NCBI RefSeq assembly: GCF_001544835.2 | Contig: NZ_FCNX02000010.1 | Span: 248,001 to 312,000, forward strand | Source of the DNA: Caballeronia fortuita | GTDB taxonomy: Bacteria; Pseudomonadota; Gammaproteobacteria; Burkholderiales; Burkholderiaceae | DNA length: 64,000 nt | Direction: 5' to 3' | Shown: positions 56,928-64,000 of the stretch, one piece after another | Layout of the letters: every line of letters begins with the position of its first letter | Numbering within the stretch: the first letter of the stretch is position 1 | Notes under the pieces: model-generated | Seen by the model: only the letters and a program-made list of their open reading frames with translations | Told to the model about the DNA's origin: nothing | Database searches by the model: none | Made by a program: the position numbers and the translations under genes

Positions 56928-58307
56928 TCAGCCGCGCGTGGCGTGCTCCGACGGCGCATCGACCTCGATATGACGCATTCCGTGCGCGCTCAGCAGCCGA
57001 TACAGCGTCACGCGCGAAATGCCCAATTCGTGCGCCGCATCGCCCAGCCGCCCGCGATGACGCAAAAGCGCGAGTTCGATCGCCTGCCGCTCCGCTGCCT
57101 CGCGCGCCTGCGCGAGCGAAACCGGCGCGACCTCGACGTATTCGCCGAGTTCGAGATCGCGCGCCGTGATCTGCCGCCCTTCCGACATCACGATCGCACG
57201 ACGCACGCGATTGATGAGCTCGCGCACGTTGCCCGGCCAGCCGTAGTTGTGGATCGCGGCGATCGCATCGGGCGAGAAGCCGCGCAGACGCCGGCTCGCG
57301 TCCTTCTTGAAACGGTCGAGCATGTGCTTCGCGAGCAGTTCGATGTCCTTGCCGCGCGCGCGCAGCGGCGGCTCGTCGATCTGCAGCACGCACAGGCGGT
57401 GATACAGGTCCGCGCGAAAACGCCCTTCGATCATCGCGGTCTGCATGTCGACGTGCGTCGCGGAAATGATCCGCACGTCAACGGGCGTCGAGCCATGTCC
57501 GCCGAGGCGCTCGACCTTGCGCTCCTGCAGGAAGCGCAACAGGCTCGCCTGGCTTTCGAGCGGCAGATCGCCGATTTCATCGAGGAACAGCGTGCCGCCG
57601 TTGGCGGCTTCGACGCGGCCGATCTTGCGCTGATTCGCGCCGGTGAACGCGCCGCGTTCGTAACCGAACAACTCTGATTGCAGCAGATGCGCGGGAATCG
57701 CGCCGCAGTTGATCGCGACGAACGGCTGATCCCGACGCGCCGAACGCTCGTGAATGGCGACAGCCGTCAGTTCCTTGCCGGTGCCCGATTCGCCGGAGAT
57801 GAACACGGGCGCGTCGGTCATCGCGACTTTGCGGATCGAGCGGAACAGCGCGAGCATTGCATCGCACGAACCGACCATTTCGCCCTCGGCGCGGCCTTCG
57901 CTGCGCGCATCGTTCGATGCTGCGTCGTGCAGCGAAACCATGCCGTACGCATGACCGACCGAATCGACGATGCGGTCGTTCGACGTCGGCAGCGTCACGT
58001 AATCGAAGCAGTAATCGCGAATCAGACGCCGCACGGCGGCATCTTCGAGTTGTCCTGCAACGGTGGCCGCGACCCAGCCGACGTTGGTCATCGTCAGCGA
58101 CGATTCGAACGCCGCGAGTTCATGAGATTCGAAATGACTCGACAGGTCCAGCAGCCCGCCGGTCGCCAGGTCGCTGCGCAGAGCCTTGCGCGTGTCCCGC
58201 GCGCTCGCAACGATTTCGATATGCCACCCGCGCTCCTCGAATCGCGCGCACAGCGTCTCGCTTGGATCGCGAGTCACATAGATGAGTTGCCGCCGAGCGA
58301 CGTCCAT
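56928..58307 (-). CDS. Sigma-54 enhancer-binding protein, VpsR-like
   Basis: A 459-residue activator. The N-terminal domain (1-125) looks receiver-like or VpsR-like but lacks a clear phosphorylation pocket. The AAA+ domain has Walker A GESGTGKE (172-179), an intact GAFTGA (219-224) that contacts sigma-54, and Walker B LFLDEIGD (240-247). A Fis-type HTH ends the protein ([20 protein letters not shown]). The intact GAFTGA implies real sigma-54 dependence. The VpsR similarity, and so a c-di-GMP link, is only inferred. It faces a spacer with a sigma-54 promoter. Confidence 0.93.
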   Translation of the reverse strand: MDVARRQLIYVTRDPSETLCARFEERGWHIEIVASARDTRKALRSDLATGGLLDLSSHFESHELAAFESSLTMTNVGWVAATVAGQLEDAAVRRLIRDYCFDYVTLPTSNDRIVDSVGHAYGMVSLHDAASNDARSEGRAEGEMVGSCDAMLALFRSIRKVAMTDAPVFISGESGTGKELTAVAIHERSARRDQPFVAINCGAIPAHLLQSELFGYERGAFTGANQRKIGRVEAANGGTLFLDEIGDLPLESQASLLRFLQERKVERLGGHGSTPVDVRIISATHVDMQTAMIEGRFRADLYHRLCVLQIDEPPLRARGKDIELLAKHMLDRFKKDASRRLRGFSPDAIAAIHNYGWPGNVRELINRVRRAIVMSEGRQITARDLELGEYVEVAPVSLAQAREAAERQAIELALLRHRGRLGDAAHELGISRVTLYRLLSAHGMRHIEVDAPSEHATRG

Positions 58308-58640
58308 TATTCAGATCCTTTGTTCAACATTCGTTGAAAAGGTCACGTAGTTCAGGCTCGCGCTACATCGCCGACTTCGTTGCCCTCGCGCGTTTGTCGC
58401 AAACGCCTTGAGAGGGAATTGCCACTCGAACGTCGCCCCCGGTGACACGGCGCGATACACCTCGCACCCCTTCCACGAAACCCTTTATGTCTGATTCTGC
58501 GCCGTTTTTGAGAGACTACTATAACCCAGAAGCCTCGAAAACAAATATCGCTAGAGCCGCTGGATTAGCCACAAAACCTTGATGGAATGGGGCTGTCAAG
58601 AATTTCTCACACGATTTTTAAAAACTTTGCGCACAATTTA

Positions 58641-58657
58641 ATAAGACAAAATCTTAT
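58641..58657. promoter_or_regulatory. Inverted repeat, possible activator-binding site
   Basis: ATAAGA, five bases, TCTTAT. It is centred about 140 bp upstream of the sigma-54 promoter, the usual distance for an enhancer site. The link to the adjacent activator is inferred from position only. Confidence 0.4.
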
Positions 58658-58786
58658 ACCGGATTCGCGAGAACTTCATGTTTTTCTGCCTTCGTGTTTC
58701 ATCGATGTAACATTTTCGCCGAAATTCTCGCAGCGCAATTTCGCCGGTTTTCTGCGGGCCGTTGTTCGGTAACGCTTCGCAGAGCA

Positions 58787-58802
58787 TGGCACGCAATTCG
58801 CT
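58787..58802 (+). promoter_or_regulatory. Sigma-54 (-24/-12) promoter
   Basis: TGGCACGCAATTCGCT matches TGGCACGNNNNTTGCW at eleven of twelve defined positions, with one change (C for the second T of TTGC). GG and GC are correctly spaced. Transcription would start near 58813 and read into the 66-residue ORF at 58965 and then folA. Confidence 0.78.
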
Positions 58803-58964
58803 AAATCCGCGCGATGTTTGAAGGTAAGAAATACGCCACTTCGAACGAGTGTTCGTATTCCCCTCAGCATTCTCTACTGATTAATCGTTTTACCGTTTCA
58901 ACAATTACTTTATTTCCGGATGTTTCGATACCGGGAATAATTACCTTGGGGTTTTGTCGTCAAG

Positions 58965-59165
58965 ATGGCACTCGATAGTTCATTTACACGTGGCGATGCA
59001 ACAGGCGCGTATCAAAACAGCGAAGACACGGACGAAGTGACCGCGTCGCGGTTGCCCGGCCATCGGCCGACGGGTTCCGGAATCAGTGTGACGCTCTGGG
59101 ACGAGATCGTGCCCGCCTCGTCGCACACGACACCGCCGCTCGACGACGACGCGCCGGAAGCCTAG
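58965..59165 (+). CDS. Hypothetical 66-residue protein downstream of the sigma-54 promoter
   Basis: The frame opens MALDSSFTRGDATGAYQNSE and ends PLDDDAPEA. It is polar, acidic at the C terminus, with no signal or membrane helix. The second half shows normal GC3 bias; the first half does not. The Shine-Dalgarno is weak (GGGG about 17 bases before ATG). I do not recognise a family. A GTG at 59037 is an alternative start. It may be a real small protein controlled by sigma-54, or a leader. Confidence 0.45.
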   Translation: MALDSSFTRGDATGAYQNSEDTDEVTASRLPGHRPTGSGISVTLWDEIVPASSHTTPPLDDDAPEA

Positions 59166-59255
59166 CTCGCAGCCCGCGGGCGCGCCGGTAGTTGCGGTTA
59201 GAATCGAGACCCCGGCGGCGCGATCCGCGCGCCAGTCGCCTCGACCACTTTCCAC

Positions 59256-59753
59256 ATGACGATGCTGACCCTGATCGTCGCCCGCGCGCGCAACGGCGTG
59301 ATCGGGCGCGAGAACCAACTGCCCTGGCGCCTGCCCGAAGATCTCGCCTTCTTCAAGCGCACGACGATGGGCGCGCCCATCATCATGGGCCGCAAGACGC
59401 ATGAATCGATCGGTCGACCGCTGCCCGGGCGGCGCAATATCGTCGTGTCGCGCGACGGCACGCGCCGCTACGAAGGCTGCGACGTCGTGACGAGCCTCAC
59501 CGCGGCGCTCGCGCTCGAACCGGCGAAAGAAGCGTTTCTGATCGGCGGTGCGCAGTTGTATCAGGACGCGATCGGGCGCGCGGACAAGATGATCGTCACC
59601 GAGATCGACGCCGATTTCGACGGCGACACGCGTTTTCCCGCGCCCGATCCGGAGTTGTGGCGCGAAGTGTCGCGCGAGACACATCGCGCGGCGGCGCCCA
59701 ACGATTTCGCGTTCGCGTTCGTCACTTACGAGCGCATTGCATCGTCGGAATGA
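59256..59753 (+). CDS. folA: Dihydrofolate reductase
   Basis: Reduces dihydrofolate to tetrahydrofolate; target of trimethoprim. The 165-residue product has the family motifs [37 protein letters not shown] and [13 protein letters not shown]. The catalytic acidic residue lies in the first helix (LPEDLAFFK). An ATG at 59262 is a possible internal start. It ends at a terminator shared with pmbA. Confidence 0.96.
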   Translation: MTMLTLIVARARNGVIGRENQLPWRLPEDLAFFKRTTMGAPIIMGRKTHESIGRPLPGRRNIVVSRDGTRRYEGCDVVTSLTAALALEPAKEAFLIGGAQLYQDAIGRADKMIVTEIDADFDGDTRFPAPDPELWREVSRETHRAAAPNDFAFAFVTYERIASSE

Positions 59754-59795
59754 AAAAAGGCTCCGGACGCGCCGGAGCCTTTCTCTTTTTTCGAT
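59754..59795. terminator. Bidirectional terminator between folA and pmbA
   Basis: An 11-bp stem (AAAGGCTCCGG / CCGGAGCCTTT) with loop ACGCG has T-runs on both strands (TTTCTCTTTTTT on plus; TTTTTT on minus), so it can end both converging genes. Confidence 0.88.
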
Positions 59796-59804
59796 GGACG
59801 CGGC

Positions 59805-61175
59805 TTACTGGCCTGCGACCGTCATCCGTTCGATCAGCACCGAGCCGATTTCCTTCGTGCCGCGCACGACGGTATCCGCGCCAATAGCCTCGATGTGGCG
59901 GAACATCTCCTGCAACGTGCTCGCCACCGTGATTTCCTCGACGGCGTGCACGATCTTGCCGTTCTCGACCCAGAAGCCCGACGCGCCGCGCGAATAGTCG
60001 CCCGTCACGTAGTTCACGCCCTGCCCCATCAACTCCGTGAGCAGCAGGCCGGTTCCGAGCTTCTTGAGCATCGCTTCGAAGTCGTCTTCCGGCTTCGTGT
60101 GCGTGCTCGTCATCGTCAGATTGTGCGAGCCGCCGGCGTTGCCGGTCGTCTGCATGCCGAGCTTGCGCGCCGAATACGTCGACAGAAAATAGCCCTGCAC
60201 GACGCCGTCCTGGACCACATCGCGGCGCTGCGTGCGCACGCCTTCCTCGTCGAACGGCGCGCTGCCCATGCCGCCCTTCACGTGCGGATCCTCGACGATC
60301 TGGATATGCGGCGCGAACACCGGCTTGCCGAGACTATCGACGAGGAACGTGGTCTTGCGATACAGCGCGCCGCCGCTCACCGCCTGAACGAACGCGCCGA
60401 GAATGCCCGCCGCGAGCGGCGCTTCGAACAGCACGCGGCACTTGCGCGTATCGAGGCTGCGGGCGTTCAGGCGCGCGAGCGCGCGTTCCGCCGCGTAGCG
60501 TCCGACCGCTTCGGGCGCGGCGAGCGTGGCGGCATCTCGCCTGGACGTGTACCAGTCGTCGCGCTGCATGTCGCGGCCGGACGCCGCGATCGGCGCGCAT
60601 GCGATGTAATGCCGCGAGTACGGATAGCCCGCCATGAAGCCGCGCGAGGTCGCGAGCACGAACTGCGAATGCTGCGCGGAGACGCTCGCGCCTTCCGAGT
60701 TGGTCACGCGCTTGTCGACGGCGAATGCGGCAGCCTCCGCGCGGCGCGCGATGTCCGCGGCTTCTTCGGCGTCGATGTCCCATGGGTGATAGAGATCGAG
60801 ATCCTGCGGCGCTTTCTCCAGCAGGTCTTCTTCGGCGAGGCCCGCTGCGCTGTCCTCCGCCGTGAAGCGCGCGATGTTGTAGGCCGCCGCGACCGTGTCG
60901 CGCAATGCGTCGCGCGTGAAGTCCGCCGTGCTCGCGTTGCCGCGCTTCTTGCCGATGAACACGGTCACGCCGACCATCTTGTCGCGATTGTGCTCGATGG
61001 TCTCTACCTCGCCGCGCCGCACGCTCACCGACAGGCCGTCGCCTTCGGAGATTTCGGTGGCGGCATCGCTCGCGCCGAGTTCCTTCGCGTAGCGCAGGAT
61101 GTCGGAGGCGATCTCCTTCAGCTCGTCCTGCGTATGCGGGAAGTATCGTTGCTTGACGTCCATGTCTGCTGCCAT
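59805..61175 (-). CDS. pmbA: Metalloprotease PmbA/TldE
   Basis: A 456-residue member of the TldD/TldE family. TldD/TldE proteolyses small peptides, including unfolded CcdA antitoxin and microcin precursors. Conserved segments are [30 protein letters not shown] and [30 protein letters not shown]. The start is the ATG at 61175 ([11 protein letters not shown]); an internal ATG at 61163 is possible. The frame extends upstream as a shadow. TldD is not in the window. Confidence 0.95.
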   Translation of the reverse strand: MAADMDVKQRYFPHTQDELKEIASDILRYAKELGASDAATEISEGDGLSVSVRRGEVETIEHNRDKMVGVTVFIGKKRGNASTADFTRDALRDTVAAAYNIARFTAEDSAAGLAEEDLLEKAPQDLDLYHPWDIDAEEAADIARRAEAAAFAVDKRVTNSEGASVSAQHSQFVLATSRGFMAGYPYSRHYIACAPIAASGRDMQRDDWYTSRRDAATLAAPEAVGRYAAERALARLNARSLDTRKCRVLFEAPLAAGILGAFVQAVSGGALYRKTTFLVDSLGKPVFAPHIQIVEDPHVKGGMGSAPFDEEGVRTQRRDVVQDGVVQGYFLSTYSARKLGMQTTGNAGGSHNLTMTSTHTKPEDDFEAMLKKLGTGLLLTELMGQGVNYVTGDYSRGASGFWVENGKIVHAVEEITVASTLQEMFRHIEAIGADTVVRGTKEIGSVLIERMTVAGQ

Positions 61176-61388
61176 TTTGGGTTGCCTTTGAAAGTCGGGC
61201 GTGTCGCGCCCGCGCATGTCGTGATGCTTCGGAAAGCCCGGCTCGAAGCGCTCGCAATCGAGCGTCGTGCGACGGGACCGGCGTATCACGCGATCATAGC
61301 AAGGACGGCGTGCATTCACCCGCCGAGCTTCGTCGCACGCCCGGCGCGAGGCGGCAAACGGGATGCGGCCGCAAGCTACAATGTCGGG

Positions 61389-61997
61389 ATGAACCGTAAA
61401 ACCCGCATCCAACCGATCGATTCCGGCCGCGACGACGATCGCGAGTCCGACGACAACGGCTACGACCGCCCGAGCAAATCCCAGTTGAAGCGCGAAATGC
61501 ACGCGCTGCAGGAACTGGGCGAAGCGCTCATCGCGCTGCCGAAAGACGCGCTCAAGCGCATGCCGATGCCCGAGAATCTCGGCGACGCCGTGCGCGAGGC
61601 GCGCCGCATCACCGATCACGAAGGCAAGCGCCGCCAGTTGCAGTACGTCGGCAAGGTCATGCGCTCGCTGACCGAAGACGAAATCGCCGCGCTGCGCACC
61701 GCGCTCGACACGCATCGCGGCGTGAACAAGGCCGAAACCGCGCGCATGCACTGGATCGAGCGCACGCGCGAACAACTGCTCGCCGACGACGCCGCGCTCA
61801 CCGAATTCATCCGCACGCATCCGGGCGTCGATCCGCAGGAAGGCCGCACGCTGATCCGCAATGCGCGCAAGGAGCGCGAGCAGCAGAAACCGCCACGCTA
61901 TTACCGCGAACTGTTCCAGTGGATCAAGAACGCGTCGAGCGCGCAAGACGACGATATCGAAGACGACGAGGACGAGCGCAATGACGACGACGCGTGA
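61389..61997 (+). CDS. darP: DUF615 ribosome biogenesis protein DarP/YjgA
   Basis: A 202-residue charged protein with the YjgA fold: [40 protein letters not shown] and [14 protein letters not shown]. In E. coli it associates with late 50S precursors. An acidic Asp/Glu C-terminal tail is present. It is divergent from pmbA, as in many proteobacteria. A TACAAT lies about 12 bases before the start, suggesting a short leader. Confidence 0.94.
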   Translation: MNRKTRIQPIDSGRDDDRESDDNGYDRPSKSQLKREMHALQELGEALIALPKDALKRMPMPENLGDAVREARRITDHEGKRRQLQYVGKVMRSLTEDEIAALRTALDTHRGVNKAETARMHWIERTREQLLADDAALTEFIRTHPGVDPQEGRTLIRNARKEREQQKPPRYYRELFQWIKNASSAQDDDIEDDEDERNDDDA

Positions 61998-62592
61998 TGA
62001 GCTGAAGGTCGGACTGGTGTCGATCAGCGATCGCGCATCGGCGGGCGTGTACGAGGACAAGGGCCTGCCATCGCTCGAAGCATGGCTCGGCGAGACGCTC
62101 ACGACGCCGTATCGAACCGAGACGCGGCTGATTCACGACGATGCCGCCACCATTTCCGCGACGCTCGTCGAACTCGTCGATACGCACGGCTGCGATCTCG
62201 TGTTGACCACGGGCGGCACCGGCCCGTCGCGCCGCGACGTGACACCCGAAGCGACGCTCGCCGTCGCCACCAGGCCGATGCCCGGCTTCGGCGAGCAGAT
62301 GCGCCAGATCAGCCTGAATTTCGTGCCGACGGCGATTCTCTCGCGGCAAGTCGCGGTGATCCGCGAAACGGACGATCACGCCGCGCTCATCATCAATCTG
62401 CCGGGGCAGCCGAAGTCGATCCGCGAGACGCTCGAAGGACTGAAAGATGCGGACGGCAAGATGAAAGTGCCGGGCATTTTCGCGGCCGTGCCGTACTGCA
62501 TCGATCTGATCGGCGGTCCGTATATCGAAACGCGGCCCGAAGTGGTCGCCGCGTTCCGGCCGAAAAGCGCGATCCGCCCGCCGAAAGCTTAA
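61981..62592 (+). CDS. mog: Molybdopterin adenylyltransferase MogA
   Basis: Adenylates molybdopterin before MoeA-driven metal insertion. The 203-residue protein has [17 protein letters not shown] near the N terminus, [17 protein letters not shown] and [17 protein letters not shown]. It overlaps the end of darP by 17 bases. It lies far from the moaA-mobA-moeA operon of this window. Its stop overlaps the converging orn stop. Confidence 0.94.
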   Translation: MTTTRDELKVGLVSISDRASAGVYEDKGLPSLEAWLGETLTTPYRTETRLIHDDAATISATLVELVDTHGCDLVLTTGGTGPSRRDVTPEATLAVATRPMPGFGEQMRQISLNFVPTAILSRQVAVIRETDDHAALIINLPGQPKSIRETLEGLKDADGKMKVPGIFAAVPYCIDLIGGPYIETRPEVVAAFRPKSAIRPPKA

Positions 62593-63197
62593 GACGCGGC
62601 GGCGCTCGCCGACGGAATCAGGAAATGCTGGCGGTAGTACTTCAGTTCGTCGATGGACTCGTGAATGTCGGCGAGCGCGGTGTGCATCGCGCGCTTCTGA
62701 AAACCCTTGTAGATCGCCGGCTGCCAGCGGCGGCACAGTTCCTTCAACGTGCTGACGTCGAGGTTGCGATAGTGGAAGAACGTCTCCAGCTCGGGCATCC
62801 AGCGCGCCATGAAGCGGCGGTCCTGGCAAATGGAGTTGCCGCACATCGGCGATTTGCCAGGCGGCACGTACTGGCCGAGAAATTCGCGGATCTGGCGCAT
62901 GGCTTCGGCTTCGTCGACGGTCGAGGCCTTCACGCGCTCGGTCAGTCCCGAGCGGCCGTGCGTGTTGCGATTCCACTCGTCCATGCGGCCGAGCGCTTCG
63001 TCGGTCTGATGAATCGCAAGCACGGGGCCTTCGACCATCTTGTCGAGCGTCGAATTCGTGACGACCACCGCGATCTCGATGATGCGGTCGTTATCCGGAT
63101 CGAGGCCGGTCATCTCCATGTCGAGCCACACGAGATTCATGTCGCTGCGCACGAGCGCATTGTCTTCGGATTCGGGAGCGGCGGAGATGTCGGTCAT
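62589..63197 (-). CDS. orn: Oligoribonuclease
   Basis: 3'-5' exonuclease that degrades 2-5 nt RNA and pGpG, the breakdown product of c-di-GMP. The DEDDh motifs are visible: [10 protein letters not shown] (Asp26, Glu28), SICQDRRFM and [17 protein letters not shown]. The 202-residue product has an N-terminal extension of about 18 residues over E. coli Orn. It starts at the ATG 63195-63197. It overlaps mogA at the 3' end by four bases. Confidence 0.97.
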   Translation of the reverse strand: MTDISAAPESEDNALVRSDMNLVWLDMEMTGLDPDNDRIIEIAVVVTNSTLDKMVEGPVLAIHQTDEALGRMDEWNRNTHGRSGLTERVKASTVDEAEAMRQIREFLGQYVPPGKSPMCGNSICQDRRFMARWMPELETFFHYRNLDVSTLKELCRRWQPAIYKGFQKRAMHTALADIHESIDELKYYRQHFLIPSASAAAS

Positions 63198-63299
63198 GAA
63201 AAGCGGCCTGAAAGAGGGACAGCCATGCCGCACAGTTTCTGAGCGCGCCGGCACGGCCTAGAACCTATAATTCTCGCATAGTTCAATCGGAATTCCCGG

Positions 63300-64000
63300 A
63301 TGACCAACCTTACTCTCGCCTTCTCGACGATCTTCGTCGTCGCCCTCGTCGCGATGGTTTCGACCAAGCTGTGGCTGGCCTCGCGCCAGATCCGCTACGT
63401 CGCCGCGCATCGCAACGGCGTGCCCGCGCAGTTCAGCGGCACGATCCCGCTCACGGCGCATCAGCGCGCCGCCGACTACACCGTCGAGCGCACGCGCCTC
63501 ACCATGATCGAAGTCGTCACGAGCGCGGTCGTGCTCGTCGCGCTGACGCTGCTCGGCGGCGTCCAGGCGCTCGATCTCGCCATTTCCGACTGGCTCGGCC
63601 GCGGCTATCTCGGGCAGATCGCGCTGGTGGCGTCGGTGATGGCGATAACGGGCATCATCGACCTGCCGTTCGACTACATCCGCCATTTCGTGATCGAAGA
63701 GAAGTTCGGTTTCAATCGGATGTCGAAGAAGCTCTTCTTTGCCGATCTCTTGAAGGGCACGGCGCTCGCGGTCGTGGTCGGCGCGCCGCTCCTGCTGCTC
63801 ACGCTCTGGCTGATGGACCGCGCCGGCACGTTCTGGTGGCTGTGGACATGGATCGTGTGGGTCGCTTTCCAGCTTCTCGCGATGATCATCTATCCGACCT
63901 TCATCGCCCCGCTCTTCAACAAGTTCGAGCCGCTGAAGGACGAAGCGCTCGTCGCGCGCATCACGAACCTGATGTCACGCACCGGATTCGCGGCGAAGGG
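63300..64000 (+). CDS. M48-family Ste24-like membrane metallopeptidase (truncated by window)
   Basis: Runs from the ATG at 63300 to the end of the window; about 233 residues are visible. It contains several membrane helices (TLAFSTIFVVALVAMVSTKL, IALVASVMAITGIIDLPFDY, WLWTWIVWVAFQLLAMIIYP) and the FNRMSKKLFFADLLKG segment, as in CAAX prenyl protease/Ste24 proteins. The HExxH zinc motif would lie beyond the edge. It is divergent from orn. Confidence 0.88.
   Translation, partial: MTNLTLAFSTIFVVALVAMVSTKLWLASRQIRYVAAHRNGVPAQFSGTIPLTAHQRAADYTVERTRLTMIEVVTSAVVLVALTLLGGVQALDLAISDWLGRGYLGQIALVASVMAITGIIDLPFDYIRHFVIEEKFGFNRMSKKLFFADLLKGTALAVVVGAPLLLLTLWLMDRAGTFWWLWTWIVWVAFQLLAMIIYPTFIAPLFNKFEPLKDEALVARITNLMSRTGFAAK

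Larger units (their letters stand above)
58308..58964. other. 657-bp AT-rich regulatory spacer
   Basis: The most AT-rich stretch in the window, between the enhancer-binding gene and the 66-residue ORF. It contains a sigma-54 promoter (58787-58802), an inverted repeat ATAAGA-N5-TCTTAT (58641-58657), and a palindrome CGAAC-GAGT-GTTCG (58842-58855). Frames inside it are short and lack start signals. Confidence 0.75.

Noticed and set aside
58842-58855. Perfect match to the Gram-positive SOS box CGAACRNRYGTTCG
   Set aside because: Betaproteobacterial LexA uses CTGT-N8-ACAG, as at 45406. This palindrome may bind another protein, but the LexA reading is not supported.

Overview
The window reads as a high-GC betaproteobacterial chromosome, family Burkholderiaceae, most likely Paraburkholderia, Caballeronia or Burkholderia. 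The evidence is the gene order yceD-rpmF-plsX-fabHDG-acpP-fabF-rpoE-rseA-rseB-mucD-grx-lepA-lepB-rnc, the strong GC bias at third codon positions, and the protein sequences themselves. This assignment is inferred from recognised families; no database search was run. I see no phage, insertion sequence, CRISPR array or clear island. Most of the region is core or stable accessory chromosome.

Layout. Positions 1-15.1 kb (minus strand) hold one long colinear block. It starts from a good sigma-70 promoter near 15.08 kb, runs through ribosomal protein L32, phospholipid and fatty-acid synthesis (plsX, fabH, fabD, fabG, acpP, fabF), then the sigma-E envelope-stress module (rpoE, rseA, rseB, mucD), and ends with lepA, lepB and the start of rnc. 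From 15.1 to 19.5 kb are maf and an RsmI-like methyltransferase (plus strand), facing sppA, a Rieske protein, a HAD phosphatase and rluC (minus strand). RNase E (20.4-23.8 kb) follows a 0.9 kb leader and ends at a clear terminator. Molybdenum cofactor genes moaA, mobA and moeA follow, then a small membrane protein and a GNAT acetyltransferase. The minus-strand cluster 28.0-33.8 kb has rmuC, a 2-hydroxyacid dehydrogenase, an NhaD-type antiporter, a LUD-domain protein and pncB.

The middle has fdxA, two identical tRNA-Asn genes behind a perfect consensus promoter, lpxO, and a lutABC lactate-oxidation operon divergent from its GntR-type regulator. A perfect FadR/LldR-type operator sits on the lutA promoter. 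Then come a 24-residue membrane protein, creA, an AraC regulator with azlCD, an unknown 254-residue protein, a UvrD-like helicase with a LexA box on its promoter, two small Ala/Lys-rich secreted proteins, an S4-domain protein and a MATE exporter. A probable small RNA with an anti-Shine-Dalgarno loop lies at 48.5 kb.

The right end has a phospholipase-D lipoprotein, fumC, an acyl-CoA thioesterase, a 46-residue lipoprotein, a winged-helix regulator, a FecR/DUF6600-type protein with three 43-residue repeats, thyA, a sigma-54 enhancer-binding protein, folA, pmbA, darP, mogA, orn and a truncated Ste24-like protease. The most interesting unexplained unit is at 56.9-59.2 kb. There the sigma-54 activator faces an AT-rich 0.65 kb spacer that carries a near-perfect sigma-54 promoter in front of an unknown 66-residue ORF.
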